Source of the DNA: an uncultured Collinsella sp.
GTDB lineage: Bacteria > Actinomycetota > Coriobacteriia > Coriobacteriales > Coriobacteriaceae
Assembly (NCBI GenBank): GCA_900541745.1
Contig: UQLA01000005.1
Coordinates: forward strand, 1-64,000
Reading direction: 5' to 3'
DNA length: 64,000 nucleotides
Made by a program: the position numbers and the translations under genes. Shown piece by piece: positions 53,950-63,388 of the stretch. Under the pieces are notes generated by a model. The model saw only the letters and a program-made list of their open reading frames with translations. It searched no databases and was not told where the DNA came from. How positions within the stretch are numbered: position 1 is the first letter of the stretch; the number at the start of each line of letters is the position of its first letter.

Positions 53950-56097
53950 ATGGATCTTATCGCCCAGCTCGCCCGCGAGCTCAACCTTAAGGCCGCCAAC
54001 GTCGAGGCAGCTGTCAAGCTCATCGACGAGGGCAGCACCATCCCCTTTATCTCGCGCTACCGCAAGGAAGCCACGGGCGGCATGGACGACGTCGCCCTGC
54101 GCGCGCTCGACGAGCGCCTGTCCTACCTGCGCAATCTTGAGCAGCGTAAAGAGGACGTCATTCTGCTCATCGACGCCCAGGGCAAACTCACGCCCGAACT
54201 CGAGCAGCAGATTCGCGAGGCCACGCAACTCCAGCGTGTCGAAGACCTCTACAAGCCCTACCGCAAAAAGCGCATGACCCGCGCGCAGAAGGCCCGCGAG
54301 GCGGGCTTGGAGCCGCTCGCTAATATGATCATCATGCAGGCCTCGGCCAAGGGCAGCGCACTCGACGCCGCCGCGGCATACGTCAACGAGGAGGCCGGCT
54401 TCGACACGCCCGAGAAGGCGCTCGCCGGCGCCGCCGACATCGTGGCCGAGACGGTAGCCGAAGATCCCGAGAACGTCGCCGACCTGCGCGCCTTTACACA
54501 AAACACCGCCGACATCGTCGTCGAGGCGACCGACCCCGCCGAAAAGACTCCCTACGAACCCTACTACAACTTTGACGAGCCGCTGCGCCGTATACCCAAC
54601 CACCGTGTGTTGGCTATCGACCGCGGTGAGCGCGAGAGCAAGCTCCGCGTGCGCGTGAGCGTCGACGGCGCTGCCGCCACGGTACGCCTCGGCAGCCGTT
54701 GGCCCCGACGCCAGGGCGTGTTTGCTCCCATCTTCGATGCCGCCATCGCTGACGGTTACAAGCGCCTCATGGCCCCCTCGCTTGAGCGCGAGGCCCGCGC
54801 CAAGCTCACCGTTCGTGCGCAGACCGAGGCCATCAACGTCTTTGCCAAGAATCTCGAGGGCCTGCTCTCGGCGCGCCCCGTGCGCGGCGCCCGCGTGCTC
54901 GCGCTCGATCCGGGCTACCGCACCGGCTGCAAGGTCGCCGTCATGGACGAAACCGGCAAGCTGCTCGACCACGGCGTGGTCTACCCCACCAAGCCGCGCC
55001 ACGACGTCGCCGGCACCAAGCGCGAGCTCGCCCGCCTCGTCAAGAAGGACAGCGTCAACACCATCGTCATCGGCAACGGCACCGCCAGCCGCGAGACCGA
55101 GGAAGTCGTCTCGGAGTTCATTGCCGAGCAGGCGCCCGGGCTGCGATACACCATCGTCAACGAGGCCGGCGCGTCGGTGTACTCCGCTTCCGAGCTTGCC
55201 AGCCAGGAATATCCCGACCTGGACGTCACCGTGCGCGGCGCCATGAGCCTAGGCCGCCGCCTGCAGGACCCGCTGGCAGAGCTCGTCAAGATTCCGCCCC
55301 AGTCCATCGGCGTGGGCCAGTACCAGCACGACCTTGACCAGGCCGAACTCTCGCGCACCCTGGGCCACGTGGTGGAGGACGTCGTTAACCGCGTGGGCGT
55401 CGACGTCAACACCGCAAGCGCGAGCCTGCTGGGCTACGTTTCGGGCATCACGCCGAGCGTGGCCAAGAACATCGTGGCATACCGCGAGGAAAACGGCGCC
55501 TTTACCGATCGCCGCCAGCTCAAGAAGGTCCCCAAGTTGGGACCCAAGGCATACCTCAACGCCGCGGGCTTCCTGCGCATCAGCGGCGGCAAGAACCCGC
55601 TCGACGCCACGAGCGTCCACCCCGAAAGCTACGAGGTGGCCACGGCCGTCCTGGAGCGCGCCGGCGTTTCCGCCAGCGAACTCAGCCGCGGCGGCGTGCC
55701 CGACATTGAGCGCCGCCTGGGCAGTATCTCGGCGCTGGCAAACGACCTGGACTGCGGCACCCTCACGCTCATCGACATCGTCAACGAGCTCAAGAAGCCC
55801 GGTCGCGACCCACGCGACGACGCGCCCGAGGTGGTCTTTAGCCGCTCGGCACTTTCTATCGATGACCTGGCGCCCGGCATGGAACTCAAGGGCACGGTAC
55901 GCAACGTCGTCGACTTTGGCGCCTTCGTCGACGTGGGCGTGCACCAGGACGGCCTCGTGCATATCTCCAAGCTCGCCAACCGCTTCGTCAAGCATCCGAG
56001 CGACGTGGTGCGCGTCGGCGACACGGTAAAGGTGTGGGTCGAAAAAGTCGATCGCGACCGCAAGAAGATCTCCCTCACCATGGTGCAGGGGAAGTAA
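53950..56097 (+). CDS. tex: Tex-family RNA-binding protein (YhgF/S1 domain)
   Basis: 715 residues. Order of domains: N-terminal helical Tex region with IPFISRYRKEATGG and PYRKKRMTRA, RNase-H-like YqgF domain (LALDPGYRTGCKVAVMD), helix-hairpin-helix pairs (VSGITPSVAKNIVAYRE, LKKVPKLGPKAYLNAAG) and a C-terminal S1 RNA-binding domain (GTVRNVVDFGAFVDVGVH). Thought to act in transcription or RNA quality control. ATG at 53950 with AAGGAG 5 bases upstream; the longer open frame has no start signal. Confidence 0.94.
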   Translation: MDLIAQLARELNLKAANVEAAVKLIDEGSTIPFISRYRKEATGGMDDVALRALDERLSYLRNLEQRKEDVILLIDAQGKLTPELEQQIREATQLQRVEDLYKPYRKKRMTRAQKAREAGLEPLANMIIMQASAKGSALDAAAAYVNEEAGFDTPEKALAGAADIVAETVAEDPENVADLRAFTQNTADIVVEATDPAEKTPYEPYYNFDEPLRRIPNHRVLAIDRGERESKLRVRVSVDGAAATVRLGSRWPRRQGVFAPIFDAAIADGYKRLMAPSLEREARAKLTVRAQTEAINVFAKNLEGLLSARPVRGARVLALDPGYRTGCKVAVMDETGKLLDHGVVYPTKPRHDVAGTKRELARLVKKDSVNTIVIGNGTASRETEEVVSEFIAEQAPGLRYTIVNEAGASVYSASELASQEYPDLDVTVRGAMSLGRRLQDPLAELVKIPPQSIGVGQYQHDLDQAELSRTLGHVVEDVVNRVGVDVNTASASLLGYVSGITPSVAKNIVAYREENGAFTDRRQLKKVPKLGPKAYLNAAGFLRISGGKNPLDATSVHPESYEVATAVLERAGVSASELSRGGVPDIERRLGSISALANDLDCGTLTLIDIVNELKKPGRDPRDDAPEVVFSRSALSIDDLAPGMELKGTVRNVVDFGAFVDVGVHQDGLVHISKLANRFVKHPSDVVRVGDTVKVWVEKVDRDRKKISLTMVQGK

Positions 56098-56478
56098 ACC
56101 GCCAAAGCAAGGGTACCCCCTGTAGCGACGTGCAAAATCGCGAGTATTCTGCAATTTCCGCCGCTCCGAACGCCCCTCAGAGACGAAAAAGCAAAAAACA
56201 GCCCCCGTTTTAGCGTCGTCAGAGCCAAAACGAGGGCTGTTCCGTGCTTCAACCAGTTGGTAAAAACCTTTACCTTGCTGAATACTCTCAATTTTGCACG
56301 GCGCAGGCGGGGGTACCTTTGCCCACGGCAGGATATGGAAGCCAATCGCCAACCTACCGACGGGTTCGCGTCGGCAGCCCCGGCCTTTCCTTTGCCTAGC
56401 GCGACCCTCGCGAAGCGCGTGAGCGATAGGGAAAGGAAAGGCCGGGGCGAACAACCCGCGGCGCAGCCAGTGTTCACG
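56098..56478. other. Convergent tex-tal spacer with nested repeats
   Basis: 381 bases. It contains an imperfect inverted repeat of about 43 bases (56112-56154 with 56276-56317, cores GTGCAAAAT and GAGTATTC), a terminator at 56191-56242 inside it, and an inserted segment bordered by copies of ACGGCAGGATATGGAAGCC (56325 and 56481) holding a 16-base perfect hairpin. No gene. Confidence 0.65.
56191..56242 (-). terminator. Terminator of the transaldolase gene
   Basis: On the minus strand GGAACAGCCCTCGTTTTGG and the complementary CTAAAACGGGGGCTGTT form a long stem followed by TTTTTTG. It faces the end of tex, and may stop both transcripts. Confidence 0.75.
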
Positions 56479-56499
56479 TTACGGCAGGATATGGAAGCC
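56325..56499. repeat. 19-bp direct repeat bordering a hairpin insert
   Basis: ACGGCAGGATATGGAAGCC at 56325-56343 and 56481-56499. The second copy encodes the transaldolase C-terminus. Between them lies a hairpin with perfect arms CCCCGGCCTTTCCTTT (56378) and AAAGGAAAGGCCGGGG (56432). It looks like a small insertion with target duplication, or a copy-number slip of the gene end. Confidence 0.6.
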
Positions 56500-57183
56500 G
56501 AGCGAGGCGATATCCTTGGCAAAGCCACGGACGGTGTCGAGCGAGACCTCGTACGGGTCGCGGCCGATGTTCTTGCGCTTGGCCAGGATGCTGTTGGGCA
56601 CCGTGATGATCTGGCAACCGCAGGCTTCGGCCTGGTAGATGTTGATGAGCTCACGCGTGGACGCCCACAGGACCTCGCAGTTGGGCTTGGCGGCGGCCTT
56701 CTTGACCGACTCCGTCATAAACGGAATGGGATCGACGCCGGTGTCGGCGATGCGACCGGCAAAGAGCGAGATGATGGACGGCGTCTCGGCGTCAACGGCC
56801 TCGACCATCTCGTCGACCTGCGCAGACGTAAAGATGGTGGTGACGTTGACCTTGATGCCGTCGGCCGAAAGCTTGCGCACCAGCTCGGCGGTGGACTCGC
56901 CCTTGGTGGTCACGCACGGAATCTTGACGTAGACGTTCTCGGCCCAGGTAGCGATCTCGCGGGCCTCGACCTCCATGGCCTCGGTGTCGTCGGCAAAGAC
57001 CTCAAACGACACAGACACATCGGTGATGTGGGTCAGGACCTCCTTGGCAAACGCGCGGTAATCCGTCACGCCACCCTTCTTCATAAGGGACGGGTTGGTC
57101 GTGAAACCCTGAACGTTGCCGTTCTCGTACATGTCGAGCATGCCCTCGAGGTTTGCACCGTCAGCGAACACCTTGATTGCCAT
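56479..57183 (-). CDS. Transaldolase/fructose-6-phosphate aldolase-like protein
   Basis: 234 residues, the short TalC/Fsa type of transaldolase, moving or cleaving dihydroxyacetone units of sugar phosphates. GFTTNPSLM, the Schiff-base lysine in VYVKIPC, VNVTTIFTSAQ and SLFAGRIADTG are conserved. ATG at 57183 behind GAAAGGA; the frame continues to 57207 without support. The last codons coincide with a 19-base direct repeat, so the present stop may have arisen from a downstream rearrangement. Confidence 0.9.
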   Translation of the reverse strand: MAIKVFADGANLEGMLDMYENGNVQGFTTNPSLMKKGGVTDYRAFAKEVLTHITDVSVSFEVFADDTEAMEVEAREIATWAENVYVKIPCVTTKGESTAELVRKLSADGIKVNVTTIFTSAQVDEMVEAVDAETPSIISLFAGRIADTGVDPIPFMTESVKKAAAKPNCEVLWASTRELINIYQAEACGCQIITVPNSILAKRKNIGRDPYEVSLDTVRGFAKDIASLGFHILP

Positions 57184-57376
57184 CTGCCTGATTCCTTTCG
57201 TTTGCACGCGGGCGTTGAACTGCTAAACACTTTACCTACGTTTATCAAGGCGTGAGCTGCGGGTTTTCATCTTCTCGGCGAACGGTATAAACACCTCAGT
57301 GTTTGGATTGATAAATCGATTGAGCATGCAAAAGCAAAGAGTCGCAGTTTGAGCAAACGTCAGAACGCGGGATTCA

Positions 57377-58204
57377 TTAGATGAGGCCGAAATGCTGCAT
57401 GGCGGTGACGGTACCGTCGTGTGCGACATCGTCGGTCACGTAGTCGGCGAGCGCCTTGACCTCGGGCATGGCGTTGCCCATGGCGACAGCCGTCTCGACG
57501 GCAGCGAGCATGCCCAGGTCGTTGCCCGAATCGCCAAAGCCAAAGGTGCGCGCATTTCCCTCGCGGCCCAGATACGTCAGCGCTCGCGCCACGCCCACGC
57601 CCTTGTTGATGCCCTTGGGGCTCAGCTCGCGATTCTGGCCACCGGTGTTGCAGGCCTCAAAATAGCGCTCGATAAAGCCGTCATCGTTGGCTACGCGAGC
57701 CAAACTGGGCACATTGAGGCATACCTTGCCCACGCGCAGACTGCCGTCGACGCGCATTTCCTCGGCGCTGTGCACCACAGAAGTGCCGATCAGAGACGAC
57801 TGCTCAACACCCGCGGGTTCCAGGGCAAAAGTAGCAACGTTGGTCTCGAAAAAGGCCTCAATCCCTGCCGCGGCCATACGGCGTGCAAGCTCCTCGACAA
57901 CGTCCTCGTCAAAGCAGTCCTCGTGTACCACGCGGCCCTCGACCTCGAGCGTGGCTCCCGCCATGGCAACGACACCCGCAGGCTCCAAAGCACGCAGGCC
58001 ATCGGCAATCAGCCACAAGGGACGACCCGTGCAGATAAATGCTTGGTGGCCCGCATTGCGCAGACGACCAAATGCATCGACAACGGCCTTCGACGGGTGG
58101 ACCGCATTGAAGTCCTTATCGGTCATATCGTCGGGATCGAACGACGTCAGCGTGCCGTCCACGTCAAAAAAGAGCACAGCGGAATCGGGGCACGCATCAA
58201 TCAT
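57377..58204 (-). CDS. HAD-superfamily hydrolase, Cof type
   Basis: 275 residues. Catalytic aspartates in LFFDVDGTL, threonine in ICTGRP, lysine in SPKGINKGVG, and the acidic pair in GFGDSGNDLGML, with a C2 cap domain between. Dephosphorylates sugar phosphates or flavin/pyridoxal phosphates in the cytoplasm. ATG at 58204 with GAAAGGA upstream. Alone on the minus strand, divergent from the rRNA methyltransferase gene. Confidence 0.9.
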   Translation of the reverse strand: MIDACPDSAVLFFDVDGTLTSFDPDDMTDKDFNAVHPSKAVVDAFGRLRNAGHQAFICTGRPLWLIADGLRALEPAGVVAMAGATLEVEGRVVHEDCFDEDVVEELARRMAAAGIEAFFETNVATFALEPAGVEQSSLIGTSVVHSAEEMRVDGSLRVGKVCLNVPSLARVANDDGFIERYFEACNTGGQNRELSPKGINKGVGVARALTYLGREGNARTFGFGDSGNDLGMLAAVETAVAMGNAMPEVKALADYVTDDVAHDGTVTAMQHFGLI

Positions 58205-58279
58205 ATGGGTTCCTTTCGAGGATAAGGGCAAACGAAGCATCCATCATATAATGGAGCGACGCAACCAGAGAGGTCACCC

Positions 58280-60838
58280 ATGGAATTTTACGCAAGCTGC
58301 CCCGAGGGCTTTGAGTCCGCACTCGCCGATGAGCTTAAACGCCTCGGGCTTTCGCATGTTCGCCGCCTGAAGGGCCGCGCCACGTTTGAGGGCGAGCCCG
58401 AAGAAGGCTACCGCGCCTGTCTATGGTCGCGCCTGGCGAGCCGCGTGTTCGTGGTACTCGGACGCTTTGAGGCACAGGATGCCGACGAGCTGTACGATAG
58501 CGTTTACGACATCGCCTGGGAGACCATCATCCGCCCCGGAGCCACCATCGCCATCACCGCCCGCGGCGTGACCGAGCAGCTGCGCAACACGCGCTTCTCG
58601 GCCCTGCGCGCCAAAGACGCGCTGTGCGACCGTCTGGCCGAGACCACGGGCCGTCGTGCCGATGTCGATGCCGCCGACCCCGACGTTCACCTGCTGCTTT
58701 CGCTGCGTCAGCGCCGCGCGAGCATTAGCCTGGACCTTTCGGGCGACCCGCTGTTCAAACGCCTGCCGCCCGCAGCGACCCGCGCCGGCGAGGGTGCGCA
58801 CGTGCTGCGCCCCGACTACGCCGCTCTGGTGCTGGCGCAGGTCGGCTGGACCGCACTGTGTGAGCGCGAGCTGACGGCCGACGATTACGAGAACGAAGCC
58901 CTGCCCACGCTGATCGACGCCTCGTGCGCCGGCGGCGGCCTGCTGCTGGAGGCCGTGAATATTCTGACCGACCGCGCCCCGGGCGCCGCACGCGAGCGCT
59001 GGGGCTTTGAGGGCTGGCAGCTGCACGACGCCGCCCTATGGGAGCAGCTACTCGCCGAGGCACGCGAGCGCGAGGCGGCAGCACGCGAGCGCCAAGCACG
59101 CATTGTGGCCGTAGACATCGACCCCGCCGCCCGCAAGACCGCCGAGCGCATGGTCAAGTGCGCCGGCTACAAGCGCTTTGTCGATTTTTGCGCCGCCAAG
59201 TCCGCCACCGTACTGGACCACGCGGGCGCTGTCGCCGGCGCCGCCGTGGTCGCAGACACCACCGAGACCCCGCTTTCGCTCATGCACGACGCCATGACGC
59301 TGGTCGGTGAGCTGCGCCGCGCGCCCGAGCTTGCTTCGGCACCGGTCGCCGCGCTCACCCGCGATGGCTTACTAGCCCGCGCGCTCCACGCCGAGCCCGA
59401 GCGCTCGATCGCCGTCATGCCCAACAATGAAGAGGCAACTATTGAGGTCTGGCCTTCGCTCGACCAGGCCGCCGCAGCATTTGAAGCTGCGACCAGTGCA
59501 GGTGCTGAGGAGCAGACCGCAGGTGCCCAAGACGAAGCCGCCGGCACCCCCATGCCCGAGCCTGCCGCCATGCTCGACCTGGGCGACGGCAAGCCGCTGC
59601 CCGTGCTCATCCCGGAGTCCGAGCAGTTCGCCAACCGCCTGCGCAAGAATGCCCGTCTGCGCCGCAAGTGGGCCAAGCGCGAGGGCGTGAGCTGCTACCG
59701 CGTCTACGATGCCGACCTGCCCGATTACTCCGCCGCCATCGATCTGTACGAGGGCTGCCCGCAGACGCCGGGACGCTGGCTCGTCATCGCCGAATACGCC
59801 GCGCCCAAGACCATCGACCCCGCGCTGGCCCAGGCCCGCATGCTCGACATTCTGGCCATCGCGCCGCGTATCCTGGATGTTCCGGCCGAGCACGTGCACG
59901 CCAAGGCCCGCATGCGTTCGCGCGGCGGCTCGCAGTACGGCAAGCAGGGCGCCGGTAAGGGCGCATCAGGCGAGCGCGCCAACATCGCGCGCCGTCGCCT
60001 GCCGCTCATCGAAGAGGGCGGGCTCACCTTTGCCGTCAACTTTGACGACTATCTGGATGTGGGCATCTTCCTGGATCACCGCGTCACCCGCAACCTAGTG
60101 CGCGAGCACGCCAAGCAGGCGCGCCGCTTCCTCAACCTGTTTGCCTACACCGGCACCGCCACCTGCTATGCGGCAGACGGCGGCGTCGAGGAGACTGTGA
60201 CGGTCGACCTTTCCAACACCTACCTGGACTGGGCCGAGCGCAATATGCGCCAGAACGGCTTTGTGGGTCCGCAGCATCATTTTGTGCGCGACGACGTGCT
60301 CGCCTGGATTCGCGACCAGCGCCAGACGCGCAACCGCTGGGACCTGATCTTTGTCGACCCGCCCACGTTCTCGAACTCGTCAAAGATGGGCCGCCGCACT
60401 TGGGATGTCCAGCGCGACCATGTTGAGCTTTTGGCCGGCGTATCTCGCCTGCTCGCACAGGGCGGCCATGCCATCTTTAGCTGCAACCTGCGCGGCTTCC
60501 GCCCCGAGACGCGCAAGCTCGCGCGTGTGGGCGTGGTGCTGGAGGACATTACGGCACAGACCATCCCCGAGGACTTCGCGCGCAACCAGAAGGTGCACCA
60601 CTGCTACATCGTGCGCCGCCTGCCCATCGAGGACGCCATGGCAGAGGTCGGCTTTAGCGCCGAGGAGATTGCAGAGCGAACCGAGGAACTGCGCAATCCC
60701 GAGGCCCGCAAGCCCCGTGCGGCAGTACCCGCGCACGCGCAGGCCGGCAACGGCAAGTCGAACTTTGCCGGCAAACCCTCTCCTGCCGGCAAGCTCAAAA
60801 AGAAGAAGTTCTACGCCAGCAAGCCCAAGGGCAAATAA
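58280..60838 (+). CDS. RlmKL-type 23S rRNA methyltransferase with degenerate N-half
   Basis: 852 residues. THUMP domain (about 45-155), RlmL-like methyltransferase (160-390), linker, then RlmK-like methyltransferase with NLFAYTGTATCYAADGG, DPPTFSNSSKM and VQRDH motifs. The second domain should make m7G2069. In the first, the SAM motif reads DASCAGGGLLLEA instead of DPMCGSGTLLIEA and the NPPYGERL motif is replaced by ADTTETPLSL, so m2G2445 activity is doubtful. The C-terminus is a Lys-rich tail. ATG behind AGAGAGG. Confidence 0.88.
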   Translation: MEFYASCPEGFESALADELKRLGLSHVRRLKGRATFEGEPEEGYRACLWSRLASRVFVVLGRFEAQDADELYDSVYDIAWETIIRPGATIAITARGVTEQLRNTRFSALRAKDALCDRLAETTGRRADVDAADPDVHLLLSLRQRRASISLDLSGDPLFKRLPPAATRAGEGAHVLRPDYAALVLAQVGWTALCERELTADDYENEALPTLIDASCAGGGLLLEAVNILTDRAPGAARERWGFEGWQLHDAALWEQLLAEAREREAAARERQARIVAVDIDPAARKTAERMVKCAGYKRFVDFCAAKSATVLDHAGAVAGAAVVADTTETPLSLMHDAMTLVGELRRAPELASAPVAALTRDGLLARALHAEPERSIAVMPNNEEATIEVWPSLDQAAAAFEAATSAGAEEQTAGAQDEAAGTPMPEPAAMLDLGDGKPLPVLIPESEQFANRLRKNARLRRKWAKREGVSCYRVYDADLPDYSAAIDLYEGCPQTPGRWLVIAEYAAPKTIDPALAQARMLDILAIAPRILDVPAEHVHAKARMRSRGGSQYGKQGAGKGASGERANIARRRLPLIEEGGLTFAVNFDDYLDVGIFLDHRVTRNLVREHAKQARRFLNLFAYTGTATCYAADGGVEETVTVDLSNTYLDWAERNMRQNGFVGPQHHFVRDDVLAWIRDQRQTRNRWDLIFVDPPTFSNSSKMGRRTWDVQRDHVELLAGVSRLLAQGGHAIFSCNLRGFRPETRKLARVGVVLEDITAQTIPEDFARNQKVHHCYIVRRLPIEDAMAEVGFSAEEIAERTEELRNPEARKPRAAVPAHAQAGNGKSNFAGKPSPAGKLKKKKFYASKPKGK

Positions 60839-60842
60839 CAAA

Positions 60843-60908
60843 GTTGCGGTGGAATAGTTCCTAAAAAGCCTGGTAAAGGCCCAAACGGGAACTATTTCAC
60901 CGCAACTC
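60843..60908. repeat. 66-nt long-stem hairpin C
   Basis: AGTTGCGGTGGAATAGTTCC and GGAACTATTTCACCGCAACT, 20-base arms with one G-T type mismatch, around 26 bases that include GCCT/AGGC. It lies between convergent genes (rRNA methyltransferase and response regulator). Size matches hairpins A and B. Confidence 0.7.
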
Positions 60909-60931
60909 ATATTGGGATGGTGGTTGGCGAT

Positions 60932-61645
60932 CTAACCTTGGGTGACCAATCGGTAACCGATGCCCACGTGCGTTTGGATATAGCGCGGGTGCGCGGGGTC
61001 GGACTCGATCTTCTTACGCAACGTGCCCATAAAGACGCGCAGGCTCGCCAGGTCGCTCTTGGTTGCCGTGCCCCAAATCTCGTGCAGGATAGACTGGTGC
61101 GTCAGCACCTTGTCGGCGTTATGCGCCAGCAGGCATAGCAGTTTGTACTCGATCGGCGTCAGATGCAGCTCCTCGCCATCCATCGTGGCGATGCCGGCAT
61201 CAAAATCGATATGCAGCTCACCGGTATCGAACGAGCCCTCGGACGCACCCATGCCAATCTGCGCATACGAAAGGCGCCTGAGCGTCGTGCGAATGCGCGC
61301 GAGCAACTCCTCGACCGAAAACGGCTTGGTCAGGTAATCGTCGGCGCCGGCATCGAGTGCGCGAATCTTGTCCGCATCCTCACTGCGCGCCGAGACCACG
61401 ATGATCGGCATGCCCGACCATGCGCGCACCGACTCCACCACCTTGACGCCGTCCATATCGGGCAGGCCCAGATCGAGTAGCACGATGCTCGGCGCCTGCG
61501 ACGAGGCAGCGGCAATAGCGGCATGGGCGGTCTCCACGGCCATATGGCGCAAGCCGTGCGCCTCGAGCGCGGCAACGATAAGGTTGCGAACGGCGGGGTC
61601 GTCCTCAACGACCAAGATGAGCGGTTTTACGGCAGAGTTCGGCAC
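60932..61645 (-). CDS. KdpE-like response regulator (OmpR family)
   Basis: 237 residues. Receiver domain with EDD, phospho-acceptor Asp in LLDLGLPDMDG and Lys in YLTKPF; C-terminal winged helix with HLTPIEYKLLCLLA and VGIGYRL. The start is GTG 61645, with AAGGAG 8 bases upstream. It lies 4 bases after the kinase gene. By similarity and by the nearby Kup-type transporter, it probably controls potassium uptake. Confidence 0.9.
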   Translation of the reverse strand: MPNSAVKPLILVVEDDPAVRNLIVAALEAHGLRHMAVETAHAAIAAASSQAPSIVLLDLGLPDMDGVKVVESVRAWSGMPIIVVSARSEDADKIRALDAGADDYLTKPFSVEELLARIRTTLRRLSYAQIGMGASEGSFDTGELHIDFDAGIATMDGEELHLTPIEYKLLCLLAHNADKVLTHQSILHEIWGTATKSDLASLRVFMGTLRKKIESDPAHPRYIQTHVGIGYRLVTQG

Positions 61646-61649
61646 AGCG

Positions 61650-63275
61650 CTACTCCTTATCAAACGAAACATCGGCGACGGGAAGCTCAATCGTAAAGAC
61701 CGAGCCGTGCGGATCCGCCGCGGCAACCTCTATGCTACCGCCATGCGCCAACGCAATGGAGCGGCAGAGCGAAAGACCCAGGCCCACGCTGCGGTGGCTG
61801 TCGGCCAAACCGTGGTTGGCGGTGTAGAACGACTCAAAGATTCGCTCGCGGTCCTCGGGTGCGATGCCCGGACCATCATCGGCCACCGAGCACGCCACGT
61901 ATCCATCGTCAACGCCAATCGAAATCACGATATGCGAGCCTGCGGGCGTATAGGTGATGGCATTGTTCACCAGATTGACCACCAGCTGCACCATCAGGCG
62001 CGCATCGACGTTAACGAGCGCCGGCTCGTCGCACGGCACCACCTTAAGGTCGTGCTCGCGCACGGCCGGACTTACGTGGCGCAGCGCCTCCTCGACGATA
62101 TCGTCCATAAGCTCGAGCGTAGTCGACAGATGCATGCCGCCACCCTCGAGTTTGGTGATGGCGAGCAGATTCTCGACGGTGGCGTTGAGCCACAGCGCAT
62201 CCGAGCGAATGGATAGAAGCAGGCCGCGGCGCGTCTGGGCATCGAGCACCGCGGTGCCGGTCGAGCCCTGATCGAGCAGCACGTCGGCATTTCCCGAAAT
62301 ACTGGTAAGCGGCGTGCGCAGATCGTGCGAGATGGAGCGCAGCAGGTTGGCGCGCAGCTGCTCGTTTTTGGCGAGCACTGCCGCTTCCTCGCGGGCCTCC
62401 ATGGCGCGGGCGCGGTCGAGCGCCAGCTCGCCTTCGCTCACGATGGCATCGGCAAGCGTCCGCTCCTCATGCGTCAGCACGTTGGGCTCGGCAACGATAG
62501 CCAGCACGCCCACCACCGAGGCGGGGTCGCCCGAGCGCGCGAAGCCGTCGCCTGTGCGAACCGTCAGGTAGATGCCATAAAACGCCGAGCCACCATAGGT
62601 GGCATCGAGCGGCGTTCCCACATAGGCGGGCGCCGAGAGCCGCGGCGGCATCTGCGGCGCCAGTTCATGCACCGGCGCGGCATCGCCCACGGCCGTGTAT
62701 GTCGCACGCGGCAGCAGGTCATCACCCTCGTCGTCGGCGCTGTACCACACGACCGAACAGCCCGAAAGACGCGCCAGCTGCGTGGCCATGGCGTGAACGA
62801 TCTGATGCTGATCGGCGCACCGCTGCAGCATGCGGTTGGTCTCGAGCACCATATGCGTGCGGCGGTCGCTGGCGGCAGCCTGTGCCAAGGCGCGGCGCAG
62901 GGCCAACGCAATCGAGCTCGACACAAGCGAGACCACGAACATGATGAAGAACATGCCGGGATAGCCGCGGTCGATAAGCGACAGCGAGTAGCGCGGGTCG
63001 ACAAACAAGAAGTTGTAGAGCGCCACGGCGGCAGCCGAGCTCAGCAAGCAATACAGGCGACTCCAGGTAAAGAATGCACACAGCTGAACGGCGAACACAT
63101 AGACGATCATGATGCTCGGCGCGAGACCCGGATGATCGAGCAGCGCGCCCACAATCGTCGCCGCGACCAGCAGCCCCACCGATACGCAGGCGTCATACAG
63201 AGGAGTGCGGCGCGTCAGCGTTGTGCGCCGCCACCAAAAGCTATCGGCAATATCGCCGTCCGTACGGACGTCCAT
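61650..63275 (-). CDS. KdpD-like sensor histidine kinase lacking N-terminal KdpD domain
   Basis: 541 residues. Four closely packed membrane helices (DUF4118, about 28-130), a GAF-like region (150-300), HisKA with phospho-acceptor His in SISHDLRTPLTSISG, and an ATPase domain with NLVNNAITYT, DDGPGIAPEDRERIFE and GLGLSLC. Full KdpD proteins are about 890 residues and begin with a KdpD/Usp domain that binds cyclic di-AMP; both are missing here. The N-terminus starts directly before the membrane helices. Confidence 0.88.
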   Translation of the reverse strand: MDVRTDGDIADSFWWRRTTLTRRTPLYDACVSVGLLVAATIVGALLDHPGLAPSIMIVYVFAVQLCAFFTWSRLYCLLSSAAAVALYNFLFVDPRYSLSLIDRGYPGMFFIMFVVSLVSSSIALALRRALAQAAASDRRTHMVLETNRMLQRCADQHQIVHAMATQLARLSGCSVVWYSADDEGDDLLPRATYTAVGDAAPVHELAPQMPPRLSAPAYVGTPLDATYGGSAFYGIYLTVRTGDGFARSGDPASVVGVLAIVAEPNVLTHEERTLADAIVSEGELALDRARAMEAREEAAVLAKNEQLRANLLRSISHDLRTPLTSISGNADVLLDQGSTGTAVLDAQTRRGLLLSIRSDALWLNATVENLLAITKLEGGGMHLSTTLELMDDIVEEALRHVSPAVREHDLKVVPCDEPALVNVDARLMVQLVVNLVNNAITYTPAGSHIVISIGVDDGYVACSVADDGPGIAPEDRERIFESFYTANHGLADSHRSVGLGLSLCRSIALAHGGSIEVAAADPHGSVFTIELPVADVSFDKE

Positions 63276-63302
63276 CAGCGCCCCGCCCCTCTCTCAAAAA
63301 CA

Positions 63303-63357
63303 AAAACCACCACAAAGGGGACAGGCACCTTTGTGGTGGTTTCCCCTTGTGGTGGTT
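63303..63357. repeat. CCACCACAAAGG-type palindrome
   Basis: AACCACCACAAAGG and CCTTTGTGGTGGTT form a hairpin around GGACAGGCA, and a third partial unit CCCCTTGTGGTGGTT follows at once. The GTCCCC/ACAAAGG content links it to the other short palindromes. Confidence 0.65.
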
Positions 63358-63388
63358 CCAAGTGTATAGCCTTTGCAACCTGCGGTCG

